Below, piece by piece: positions 1 to 6,762 of a stretch of DNA of 19,811 nucleotides. Each line of letters opens with the position of its first letter. Position 1 is the stretch's first letter. Below the pieces are notes generated by a model that did no database searches, was not told the origin of the DNA, and saw nothing but the letters and a program-made list of their open reading frames with translations. Source of the DNA: CAMYLR01 sp039590215 (GTDB lineage: Bacteria; Gemmatimonadota; Gemmatimonadetes; JACCXV01; JAHWKZ01); NCBI GenBank assembly GCA_039590215.1, contig JBDHFX010000023.1:1-19811 (forward strand), written 5' to 3'. A program made the position numbers and the translations under genes.

Positions 1-47
1 GCTTTGGGAGCAGGGGGTCGCCGGTTCAAATCCGGCCGCCCCGACCA
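1..47 (+). tRNA. tRNA-Pro(UGG), 3' part only
   Basis: The window opens inside the anticodon arm. The loop TTTGGGA gives anticodon TGG and is followed by the 3' stem strand GCAGG. The T arm is a perfect 5-bp stem (GCCGG at 20-24, CCGGC at 32-36) around the loop TTCAAAT. The acceptor 3' strand is CGCCCCG, then discriminator A and an encoded CCA ending at 47. The order (TTTGGGA, variable loop, GGGTCG, T arm, ACCA) matches bacterial proline tRNAs of the UGG isoacceptor. The D arm and 5' acceptor strand lie outside the window. The expected 5' acceptor strand is CGGGGCG. Confidence 0.93.
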
Positions 48-100
48 GCCGTTTCTGAGCCAACCTGATTTCTCGAGAGGAGATAGGGATATTCAGTAGG

Positions 101-454
101 GTGATGCTTCTATTTGCGCTCTTCACGGCGGCACTCTTGACCGGGTGTGTAACCGATAGCGAGGATGCCACCGAGATCCGCATCCGCAACGTCAGTGCTT
201 TTGACTACGACGGTCTTCAGGTAGGCGTGGAAACGTACGGCAGATTACCGGCTGGCGCTGAGACCCGGTATCGTGAGTTTGGTACCGCCTACCATTACAA
301 CTACGTCCGGCTCGACGTCGAAGGAGATGAGATGATTCTCCAGCCGACCGATTACGTCGGCGAGACACCGCTTGGGCCCGGACGGTTCACCTACGAAGTG
401 AGTGTGGTCGACCGTGCAGCCGGTCAGCTCGACATCCAAGCCGTTGAAGACTGA
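101..454 (+). CDS. small lipoprotein of unknown function (117 aa)
   Basis: The N-terminus has a short hydrophobic stretch ending in the lipobox LLTGC, so it is a predicted lipoprotein with acylated Cys at about residue 16. The mature part (about 100 aa) is acidic and rich in Tyr, Thr and Val, with alternating patterns suggesting a small beta-sandwich; I recognise no named family. GTG at 101 and ATG at 104 are both possible starts. Neither has a well-spaced Shine-Dalgarno (GAGAGGAG lies about 18 nt upstream), so the start is uncertain by one codon. The 3' end overlaps the next gene by 11 nt if that gene starts at TTG 444. This is the first gene of the envelope cluster, about 50 nt after the tRNA. 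Confidence 0.75.
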   Translation: MMLLFALFTAALLTGCVTDSEDATEIRIRNVSAFDYDGLQVGVETYGRLPAGAETRYREFGTAYHYNYVRLDVEGDEMILQPTDYVGETPLGPGRFTYEVSVVDRAAGQLDIQAVED

Positions 455-1808
455 CACCCGCTTCCGCCTGGGTGTTTATGCGATTCTGACTATTGGGCTT
501 ATCGCCTTTCAGCTTACGTTGGATCTCAGGCTACTGGCGGCCCAGGCGAATGGGGACGGGGGGAGCGGCGGGTCTCCTGAGTTGACTTTTGACGCCCAGT
601 TTCGCACTCGTAGCGAGCACTGGACCGACTTTGGTTTCGGCTCGGGTCAGGAACGGGACGACGCGTTTGTCCTGGGGCGCATCATGCTGGGTGCGAATCT
701 TCGCTTAGGCCCTCATTTTCGGAGTTACGTCCAGGCTCGCTCGTCATTCTTGACTGATCGAGATCTCCCAGGTGGGAAACGAGCGATCGATGCCGATCAT
801 CTCGATCTGCAAAACGCGTTCGTCGACGTGGTAATCCCGCTTGAGAAGACCTCCACCGTGACGGTCAGAGCCGGTCGGCAGGAACTCCTGTTCGGACGGC
901 AACGGTTGGTCAGTCCGCTCGACTGGGTAAATACGCGGCGCACATTCGACGGCGCGCGGGCGATACTCAACGCTGGTGAGTGGAAAGTCCACGCTTTCTT
1001 TGTCAGACCGGTGTTGGTTGAGAAGTCGGAGCTTAACTCGAGCGATGACAACACCGATTTCTTCGGTGTCCACGCTAGCCATCCTGTGCCCACGCGAGGG
1101 TTTGAGTACGACCTGTACTGGCTGGCTCTCGACCGCGCATCGGTTGCGTTCAATACGACCACGGGTCGCGAACGCCGCCATACCTTTGGCTTTCGTCTAG
1201 GTGGCAAAATCCAGGACACGGGCTGGGATTACGACGGCGAGGTTGCCTATCAGATCGGGGATGTCTCGGACGCCGACATCTCGGCGTTCATGATCGGCAC
1301 CGTGCTTGGGCACACGTTCTCGGGGATACCCACGGCTCCGCGATTACACATTGGACTCGATGCGGGAAGCGGGGACGACGCTCCGGGCGGGGACGTTGGC
1401 ACGTTCAACCAACTCTTTCCCCTCGGTCACGCTTATTTAGGATGGATCGATCTAATCGGTCGACAGAACGTCCTGGCGGTCAACAGTGGGGTTCGGTTGG
1501 AGCCGCTGCAACGCCTCACGATTACGCTGGTGGGACATCGGTTCTGGCGAGCGAGCGATGAAGACGCTCTTTACAACGCCGGTGGTGGGGTTGTGAGGCG
1601 ACCCGAACCGGATGGATCGAAAGCGCTGGGAAGCGAGTTGGACTTCTTGGCCCGTTACAAATTCTTCCCGACGTTGATCGGGCTGGTTGGTTACAGCCGG
1701 TTCTTTGCCGACCAGTTCATCGAAGAGACGGGAGAGGACGAGGATCCCCAGTTCTTCTATTTGTCGTTGGAGTGGAAGCCACACAAGGTCGAGCTTCTAG
1801 GTGATTGA
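444..1808 (+). CDS. alginate-export family outer-membrane porin
   Basis: Predicted outer-membrane beta-barrel of the alginate-export family (AlgE-like, Pfam Alginate_exp), which moves anionic or other solutes across the outer membrane. Family signatures are visible: a GRQELLFGRQRLVSP stretch followed by a Trp-Asn-Arg-Arg-Thr-Phe-Asp-Gly run, then QLFPLGHAYLGWID with GRQN, and a C-terminal HRFWRAS/LYNAGGG segment. The protein ends in a strand-rich region (FFYLSLEWKPHKVELL), as barrels do. The frame is open from GTG 402, but I prefer TTG 444. It gives a compact signal peptide (MKTDTRFRLG, then a hydrophobic core ending at LAAQA) and a short overlap with the preceding stop. Length is about 454 aa, normal for the family. 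The true substrate cannot be read from sequence; homologues are not all alginate channels. Confidence 0.87.
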   Translation: MKTDTRFRLGVYAILTIGLIAFQLTLDLRLLAAQANGDGGSGGSPELTFDAQFRTRSEHWTDFGFGSGQERDDAFVLGRIMLGANLRLGPHFRSYVQARSSFLTDRDLPGGKRAIDADHLDLQNAFVDVVIPLEKTSTVTVRAGRQELLFGRQRLVSPLDWVNTRRTFDGARAILNAGEWKVHAFFVRPVLVEKSELNSSDDNTDFFGVHASHPVPTRGFEYDLYWLALDRASVAFNTTTGRERRHTFGFRLGGKIQDTGWDYDGEVAYQIGDVSDADISAFMIGTVLGHTFSGIPTAPRLHIGLDAGSGDDAPGGDVGTFNQLFPLGHAYLGWIDLIGRQNVLAVNSGVRLEPLQRLTITLVGHRFWRASDEDALYNAGGGVVRRPEPDGSKALGSELDFLARYKFFPTLIGLVGYSRFFADQFIEETGEDEDPQFFYLSLEWKPHKVELLGD

Positions 1809-1847
1809 GCTGATTCGGGGAAGACTCTAAGGGGAAAAGGAGAGCCG

Positions 1848-1994
1848 ATGATCATTCATCTTCTGCTTGGAGCTGCGATCGGGGCTTTGTTGGGTTTGGC
1901 GCTCGGCAGTCTTTGGAAAGGAGCGTTGATTGGCGCCGCTATCTCGGGCGGAATCCATTGGTGGCGCGGTCGCAGGCAGCAGGCAGGTTCGTAA
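1848..1994 (+). CDS. 48-aa glycine-zipper membrane peptide
   Basis: A short ORF preceded by a good ribosome-binding site (AAAAGGAGAG just upstream of ATG 1848). It encodes 48 residues: a hydrophobic stretch (IIHLLLGAAIGALLGLALG), a short WKGA turn, a second hydrophobic stretch (LIGAAISGGIHWW), and a basic tail (RGRRQQAGS). The Gly-rich spacing (GxxxG and GxxxA patterns) resembles glycine-zipper packing. The likely form is an inner-membrane hairpin with a cytoplasmic basic tail. Its stop codon shares one base with the ATG of the next gene (TAATG), typical of translational coupling, which supports it being real. No function is recognised. Confidence 0.65.
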   Translation: MIIHLLLGAAIGALLGLALGSLWKGALIGAAISGGIHWWRGRRQQAGS

Positions 1995-2536
1995 TGCTCA
2001 AGGACACGAACCGCAGCGAAGCAGTGCGCTTGATGCTGACAGTGGCGTTCTGTTTGGGCGCCAACGCATCTATCAGCGCACAAACCCCAGCCGGGGAAGC
2101 TCTTCAGACCCCGGACGGATTAGTCAGAGAGACCTACGAAAGCGTGACATTCGAGGCTGGTACAACGCCTGACTGGGACAATGTGAGATCCATGTTTCTC
2201 GAGGACGCCGTCATCGTTCTAAGAACCAGTAAGGACAGCACAACGGTATTCTCGGTAGAAGGGTTTGTCGACGATTTTGTAGCCTTCATTGAGCGGGCCG
2301 ATGCCGAGCACACGGGTTTTACGGAGAATATCATCCGCATGGAATCGATGGAGTTTGGTGACATGGCCCACGTTCTCGTCCTCTATGAGGCCAGTATCCC
2401 CGGTTCCGAAAAACCGCCACAACAAGGGGTTGACAGCTTCCAGTTGATCAGAAAATCTGGTCGTTGGTGGATCCTGTCGATTACCAACGAGATCCCTACC
2501 AAAGACAGGCCAATCCCCGCAATCCTCCACGAGTGA
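1994..2536 (+). CDS. exported SnoaL/NTF2-like domain protein
   Basis: A protein of 180 aa when started at ATG 1994, which overlaps the preceding stop by one base (TAATG). The frame is open further upstream to 1913, but that stretch overlaps the 48-aa gene. The N-terminus has a signal peptide (about residues 12-30, core LMLTVAFCLGANASISAQ, cleavage likely after SAQ). The mature part fits an NTF2/SnoaL-like cone fold: a helical start (GLVRETYESV), then WDNVRSMFLEDAVIVLR, a second helix (VDDFVAFIERAD), and the C-terminal strand pair SFQLIRKSGRWWILSITNE, which is the classic ending of this fold. Exported members are common but of mostly unknown function. The 3' end overlaps the RCC1 gene by 4 nt (GTGA). 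Confidence 0.82.
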   Translation: MLKDTNRSEAVRLMLTVAFCLGANASISAQTPAGEALQTPDGLVRETYESVTFEAGTTPDWDNVRSMFLEDAVIVLRTSKDSTTVFSVEGFVDDFVAFIERADAEHTGFTENIIRMESMEFGDMAHVLVLYEASIPGSEKPPQQGVDSFQLIRKSGRWWILSITNEIPTKDRPIPAILHE

Positions 2537-3699
2537 AGGTCGTGAACGCCGCTAAGACAGCCACAGTTGCCCTGCTCATCATTCCGATGGTGTCTTGCGG
2601 GGACGGTGAGGAGTTGACGGGCACGTTGCCCCCGCCGCCGTCGGAGGGGTTCGTGTCAATCAGCCTCGGCAACTCTCATACATGTGGGATCCAGGCCGAT
2701 GGCCGAACGTTTTGTTGGGGTCGGAACGAGAACGGCGAGCTCGGTATCGGATCGACGACCAACCAAACTCGACTGACCCTCGTGGCTGGAACTCATGTGT
2801 TTCTGCAAACGAGCCTTGGGGCACGCCATACGTGCGGTGTCACGATCGCCGGCGAGACCTTGTGTTGGGGGCTAAACAGCAGCGGCCAGCTGGGCGACGG
2901 CTCGACAACGGATCAACACTTTCCAACACCGATCGCCAGCCAGGTCGAGTTCCGATCGATTAGCTCTGGATCGGCGTTCTCGTGTGGGCCCTCAATCGAC
3001 GGATCGGCGTGGTGCTGGGGCTCCAACTCCCGCGGTCAGTTGGGCGACGGTACGACCATCCCGAGCGGGATCCCGATCCGGGTCGATACAAACGTTGACT
3101 TTGTCGCGATCGATACGGGTGGCGCCTACGTCTGTGGGCTAACAGCCGGTGGAAAAGCCTATTGCTGGGGCTCCAACGAGCGCGGCCAACTGGGCGACGG
3201 CTCGACCGAGGACCACCCGCGGCCGGTGGCGGTCCGGGGTGGATTGTCGTTTGAGTCGATCAGCGCCGGGTTCCAACACAGTTGTGGATTGACACGCGGG
3301 GGGGCGGTGTACTGCTGGGGCGAGAACGCTGCCGGTCAGGTCGGGGATGGCACAACCGCGGACCGGACCGTACCGACGCGGATCGATTCGGAGGTGCTGT
3401 TTGTTGCGATCGGCACCGGCGGAGGTCATACGTGTGCCCTGGCCGACAACGACGCTCAGTATTGCTGGGGGTTCAATCGCGGCGGCTCGGTGGGCGACGG
3501 GACGATCGAAACACGGACGAGCCCGGTTCCCGTAGGGACACCCGAGAGGTTCGTACGGATTAGCGTGGGCGTTCAGGCATCGTGTGGGATTCGCGCCGAC
3601 GGCGTCGCGTACTGTTGGGGTCAGAATTTCTTCGGTGAGCTTGGCGATGGGGAGACTGGTAGTCACCGACTATTTCCGGCGCCCGTCGACAGTCCGTGA
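2533..3699 (+). CDS. RCC1-repeat seven-bladed propeller lipoprotein
   Basis: GTG 2533 overlaps the previous stop by 4 nt and gives 388 aa. The frame is open to 2464, but that stretch lies inside the upstream gene. The N-terminus looks like a lipoprotein signal (TVALLIIPMVSC, then GDGEE), with a proline-rich linker PPPPSEG. The rest is seven RCC1-type repeats of roughly 50 residues. Each runs G-x-x-H/F-S/T-C-G ... C-W-G-x-N-x-x-G-x-L/V-G-D/I-G, enough for a complete propeller. Every repeat carries the same C-x9-C pair (for example CGIQADGRTFC), which suggests blade-stabilising disulfides in an extracytoplasmic protein. Bacterial surface RCC1 proteins are plentiful in Gemmatimonadota and related groups; their ligands are mostly unknown. 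It is the last gene of the cluster. Confidence 0.9.
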   Translation: MKVVNAAKTATVALLIIPMVSCGDGEELTGTLPPPPSEGFVSISLGNSHTCGIQADGRTFCWGRNENGELGIGSTTNQTRLTLVAGTHVFLQTSLGARHTCGVTIAGETLCWGLNSSGQLGDGSTTDQHFPTPIASQVEFRSISSGSAFSCGPSIDGSAWCWGSNSRGQLGDGTTIPSGIPIRVDTNVDFVAIDTGGAYVCGLTAGGKAYCWGSNERGQLGDGSTEDHPRPVAVRGGLSFESISAGFQHSCGLTRGGAVYCWGENAAGQVGDGTTADRTVPTRIDSEVLFVAIGTGGGHTCALADNDAQYCWGFNRGGSVGDGTIETRTSPVPVGTPERFVRISVGVQASCGIRADGVAYCWGQNFFGELGDGETGSHRLFPAPVDSP

Positions 3700-3706
3700 G
3701 AATCCT

Positions 3707-3730
3707 CGTCCGCGGGGTGGGTCGCGGATG
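3707..3730. terminator. hairpin between convergent genes
   Basis: CGTCCGCG at 3707-3714 pairs with CGCGGATG at 3723-3730 (8 bp with one G-T wobble, 8-nt loop). It sits 8 nt after the RCC1 stop and before the end of the convergent membrane-protein gene, where a terminator would be expected. No U-tract follows on either strand, so it is only a weak terminator candidate. Confidence 0.35.
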
Positions 3731-3759
3731 CGCGTCGAGCTTCTATGAAGGTGGTCGGA

Positions 3760-4320
3760 TCACTGCGGCCACAACCAACCGAAGACGCCGGCCGTCAGAA
3801 ACGCGTAGACCATCCCATCAACCATGCTCTTGATCGTGGCGCTCCACGATCGCCCCATCCAAATGGCGTCCTGGGCCAAGGCGCCGGCGTAACCAAGAAA
3901 AGCGGCTGTTCCCACGACCCGGAACACCTGTAGGTATTCGTCCCCCGGACTCAACGTGCGGCCGGCGAGGTAGGCGGCAAAGACGCCGATCACCAAGCAA
4001 TAGATGAACCACATCGTCAAGTACTTGCCCATCGCCGGCGGGCCGTTCTGCATCACCGTGATCATCCCGACTGGACCGCGGTTGTACTTCTCGACCATCT
4101 CGGGTGAGCTCATATCCTTGTAGTCCGCCGCCCGGGGGAAGGCGTAGGTGCCGCGAGGCACGCCGGCGGTTCGCATCGCGTCCAGCAACTTGGCCTCGTC
4201 GGGCAGCTTTTTGTACTCGCCCTGATGATACTTAAGCAGTATGTGGATGACCGAGCTAGCGACGAAAACAAGCGCCGCCGAGATGATGATTGCCAGCCAT
4301 AGCTCTGTCAGAGGAACCAT
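3760..4320 (-). CDS. integral membrane protein of unknown function (186 aa)
   Basis: ATG at 4320 (minus strand) is preceded by AAGGGGG with good spacing. Hydrophobic segments lie at about residues 6-29, 100-120, 130-152 and 163-184, giving roughly four transmembrane helices. Between helix 1 and helix 2 is a soluble loop of about 70 residues (EYKKLPDEAKLLDAMRTAG, then RGTYAFPRAADYKDMSSPEM). I do not recognise a named family, and no catalytic motif stands out. It is transcribed alone, convergent with the RCC1 cluster and divergent from the amidinotransferase gene, with only 98 nt between the divergent starts. Confidence 0.8.
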   Translation of the reverse strand: MVPLTELWLAIIISAALVFVASSVIHILLKYHQGEYKKLPDEAKLLDAMRTAGVPRGTYAFPRAADYKDMSSPEMVEKYNRGPVGMITVMQNGPPAMGKYLTMWFIYCLVIGVFAAYLAGRTLSPGDEYLQVFRVVGTAAFLGYAGALAQDAIWMGRSWSATIKSMVDGMVYAFLTAGVFGWLWPQ

Positions 4321-4418
4321 TCGTGCCCCCTTGTGTGGAAGAGTAGGTACGAGTCTTGACTCCGGTTAGAGTAGGCGGGGGGATGGGCGATCGCAAACCG
4401 CCATCAAGATGAGTTCCC

Positions 4419-5291
4419 ATGCGCGAATCTGACGTTGGAACCCTAAGCAGCGTGCTTCTCAAGCGACCCGAAGAGGCGTTCGTAAGCCAGCAGGCGGTCG
4501 ACGGTCAGTGGGAATCGCTTCACTACAGCGCTCGACCGATTTTCGAAGACGCGATCCGTGAGCACGGCCGGTTTTCGGCGCTGCTCGAGGGTCTCGGCAT
4601 CGACGTGCACTACTTGCCACGGAATGACTCGGTGGGGCTCGACTCGATCTATGTGAGAGATGCTTCAGTTGTGTGTGATCGGGGAGTAGTGCTGTGCCGG
4701 ATGGGGAAAGATGCCAGGCGGACCGAGCCCGAGGCTCAACAGGCTTTCTTTCGGGAACTCGGCTGGCCGGTCGCCGGGGCGATACATGCGGAGGGTCGGC
4801 TCGAGGGCGGCGACGTGGTTTGGATGGGCCCGCGAACGCTCGCGGTTGGGCTCGGGTATCGCACCAACGAGGAGGGTATCCGACAGCTCGGGGAGATTCT
4901 CGGTGACTCCATCGATGAGTTGCTGGTCGTTCCGCTGCCGCATTGGCGCGGTGCAGATGACGTCTTTCACTTGATGTCGATCTTCAGTCCGCTGGACCAT
5001 GACTTGGCGCTGGTGTACTCACCACTTCTTCCAGTGCAATTCCGATCGGCGCTTATCGCAAGAGGTCTCGAGTTGATCGAGGTACCGGACGCTGAGTTCG
5101 AGACAATGGCGTGCAACGTACTGGCAGTCGCACCACGCCGTTGTCTCGCATTGGCCGGCAATCCGTTGACCCGTCGGCGGCTGGAAACAGCTGGCGTCAT
5201 GGTTCACGAGTATGCGGGGGACGAGATCAGCGTCAAAGGGGCCGGCGGCCCCACCTGCCTCACCCGCCCGTTAGTGCGGGATCCCGCCTGA
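4419..5291 (+). CDS. DDAH-like amidinotransferase family hydrolase
   Basis: A 290-aa member of the guanidino-group-modifying superfamily (dimethylarginine dimethylaminohydrolase / arginine deiminase / amidinotransferase fold). Visible catalytic elements are Asp81 in YVRDASV, Glu129 with Gly-Gly-Asp132 in LEGGDVVW, the general-base His184 in DDVFHLMSIFSP, and the nucleophile Cys280 in GAGGPTCLTRPL near the C-terminus. The complete triad suggests an active enzyme. DDAH would turn methylarginine into citrulline plus dimethylamine; other guanidino substrates are equally possible from sequence. Length is close to bacterial DDAH with a slight N-terminal extension. It is the first gene of a plus-strand metabolic group and is 106 nt before the PLP-enzyme start. 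Confidence 0.85.
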   Translation: MRESDVGTLSSVLLKRPEEAFVSQQAVDGQWESLHYSARPIFEDAIREHGRFSALLEGLGIDVHYLPRNDSVGLDSIYVRDASVVCDRGVVLCRMGKDARRTEPEAQQAFFRELGWPVAGAIHAEGRLEGGDVVWMGPRTLAVGLGYRTNEEGIRQLGEILGDSIDELLVVPLPHWRGADDVFHLMSIFSPLDHDLALVYSPLLPVQFRSALIARGLELIEVPDAEFETMACNVLAVAPRRCLALAGNPLTRRRLETAGVMVHEYAGDEISVKGAGGPTCLTRPLVRDPA

Positions 5292-5358
5292 GGGATCGCG
5301 ACTACGCTTGTTGGGGGGTTCTCCCTACAGACAGGGCCATCCGTCCGGCACTACGGTT

Positions 5359-5379
5359 GTTATGGTATCTCGTCATAAC
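5359..5379. promoter_or_regulatory. inverted repeat upstream of the PLP-enzyme gene
   Basis: GTTATG (5359-5364) and CATAAC (5374-5379) form a perfect 6-bp inverted repeat with a 9-nt spacer, 18 nt before the ATG at 5398 and just before its ribosome-binding site. It could be an operator half-site pair or a small RNA stem controlling translation. One 6-bp repeat can arise by chance, so this is a candidate only. Confidence 0.3.
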
Positions 5380-5397
5380 GCCACAGGAGGCGGAGCC

Positions 5398-6735
5398 ATG
5401 CGAAAAGAGCGAAAGCCACCCGCTGTCAAGCTAAAAGGCAGGCGGCCGGAGTCATTGATGATGACATACGGTTACCACCCCGAATGGTCGGAGGGGGCGG
5501 TCAAGCCACCGGTGTTCCTGACCTCCACGTTCGCGTTCCGTTCGGCGGAAGAAGGAAAAGAGTACTTCGCCTGCGCGTATGGTCTGACCGAGGAGGATCC
5601 AGAGCATCCGACGGGTTTGATCTACAGTCGATTGAACAATCCCGACCTTGAGATCCTCGAGCAGCGTCTGAACCTGTGGGACGACGCGGAGGCGAGCGTC
5701 GTGTTTGCATCGGGCATGGCAGCTATCTCCACGAGTTTGCTGACGTTGGTGCAGCCTGGTTACGCGATCGTTTTCTCGCGACCTCTCTACGGGGGTACGG
5801 ATTTCCTCTTGGAGGATATGCTACCCGATATGGGAATCGTAACACGCGAGTTCGAGGCTGGCGCCGAGCCTGCCGAGGTAGAACGCATCTGCCTTGAGTT
5901 GGAGGCGGCTGGAACACCGTGCCGAGTGGTTTTCCTCGAGACGCCAGCCAACCCGACTACGACGCTGACGGACATCGAAGAGATGTCCGAAGTGGCCCAC
6001 CGCTTTGACGCGATCTGCGCCGTCGATAACACGCTGTTGGGGCCGCTTTACCAACAGCCGCTGCGGTGTGGCGCCGACTTGGTTCTCTATTCTGCCACCA
6101 AGTACTTGGGGGGCCACAGCGATCTGGTAGCGGGGGTCTGTCTCGGGGGAAAAGAGCACATTGATCGAATAAAGATGTTTCGGACGATCCTGGGCACAAT
6201 GCTCGATCCGCACTCGGCGTGGTTGCTGATGCGGTCGCTCGAGACAGCCAAACTGAGGATGACTTGTTCGCGGAAGAACGCGGAGACCATCGCAAACTGG
6301 CTGCTAAAGCAGCCATGGGTTGCCAATGTGAATTTCCCGGGTCTCTTGACATCGGGCGAACAGAAGGAAATTTACGACCGTCAATGTTCTGGCCCCGGGG
6401 CGCTGATCTCGTTCGAGCTTGCGGGTGGTGATGAGGCCATGGCGTTTCGTTTCCTCAACGCCGTGCGCATGATCAAGCTAGCCGTCAGCTTAGGAGGTAA
6501 TGAGTCGCTGATCGAGCATCCGGCGACAATGACTCACGCTGACGTGCCGCCGGAAGAGCAACTGGCGATCGGGATCACGCCGGCGTTGATTCGCTTGTCG
6601 GTCGGGATCGAGCACCCTGACGACCTGATCGCTGATCTCACTCGCGCTGCCGAGCAGATCGAGGTACCAGATGCGATACCGGTTGAGACGCCCGCTTCTC
6701 CCGCCGACGCCGTTCTATCAGGAGAGGCGGTATGA
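5398..6735 (+). CDS. cystathionine gamma-synthase family PLP enzyme
   Basis: PLP-dependent gamma-elimination/replacement enzyme (Cys/Met metabolism family). ATG 5398 is chosen because a perfect AGGAGG (5385-5390) precedes it by 7 nt; the frame is open to 5308 without a start that good. The product is 445 aa. Visible features: YSRLNNP substrate/cofactor segment (about 76-82), FASGMAAIST (PLP phosphate site, about 103-112), the VDNTLL aspartate (210) that contacts the pyridine nitrogen, SATKYLGGHSD with Schiff-base Lys235, and a C-terminal RLSVGIEHPDDLIADL helix. The N-terminal MMTYGYHPEWSEGAVKPP block marks the longer (about 440 aa) subgroup annotated only as cystathionine gamma-synthase family. 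Methionine gamma-lyase and O-acylhomoserine sulfhydrylase activities cannot be told apart here. The next gene starts 27 nt after the stop. Confidence 0.9.
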   Translation: MRKERKPPAVKLKGRRPESLMMTYGYHPEWSEGAVKPPVFLTSTFAFRSAEEGKEYFACAYGLTEEDPEHPTGLIYSRLNNPDLEILEQRLNLWDDAEASVVFASGMAAISTSLLTLVQPGYAIVFSRPLYGGTDFLLEDMLPDMGIVTREFEAGAEPAEVERICLELEAAGTPCRVVFLETPANPTTTLTDIEEMSEVAHRFDAICAVDNTLLGPLYQQPLRCGADLVLYSATKYLGGHSDLVAGVCLGGKEHIDRIKMFRTILGTMLDPHSAWLLMRSLETAKLRMTCSRKNAETIANWLLKQPWVANVNFPGLLTSGEQKEIYDRQCSGPGALISFELAGGDEAMAFRFLNAVRMIKLAVSLGGNESLIEHPATMTHADVPPEEQLAIGITPALIRLSVGIEHPDDLIADLTRAAEQIEVPDAIPVETPASPADAVLSGEAV

Positions 6736-6762
6736 GCTTCTGATCCGCCTTCGGCGCGCGGT

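Noticed and set aside
402..443. GTG 402 as start of the alginate-export porin
   Set aside because: It adds 14 polar residues before the signal peptide and a 53-nt overlap. TTG 444 gives a normal signal peptide and an 11-nt overlap, though not proven.
1913..1993. Upstream extension of the NTF2-like gene
   Set aside because: Those codons overlap the 48-aa gene out of frame and would bury the signal peptide 27 residues in. The TAATG coupling supports ATG 1994.
2640..3690. Tandem DNA repeat or CRISPR-like array
   Set aside because: The periodicity is about 150 nt and comes from RCC1 protein repeats; DNA units differ substantially and there are no spacers.
4321..4418. TTGACT at about 4354 as a sigma70 promoter for the amidinotransferase gene
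   Set aside because: No acceptable -10 lies 16-18 nt downstream; the region there is G-rich.
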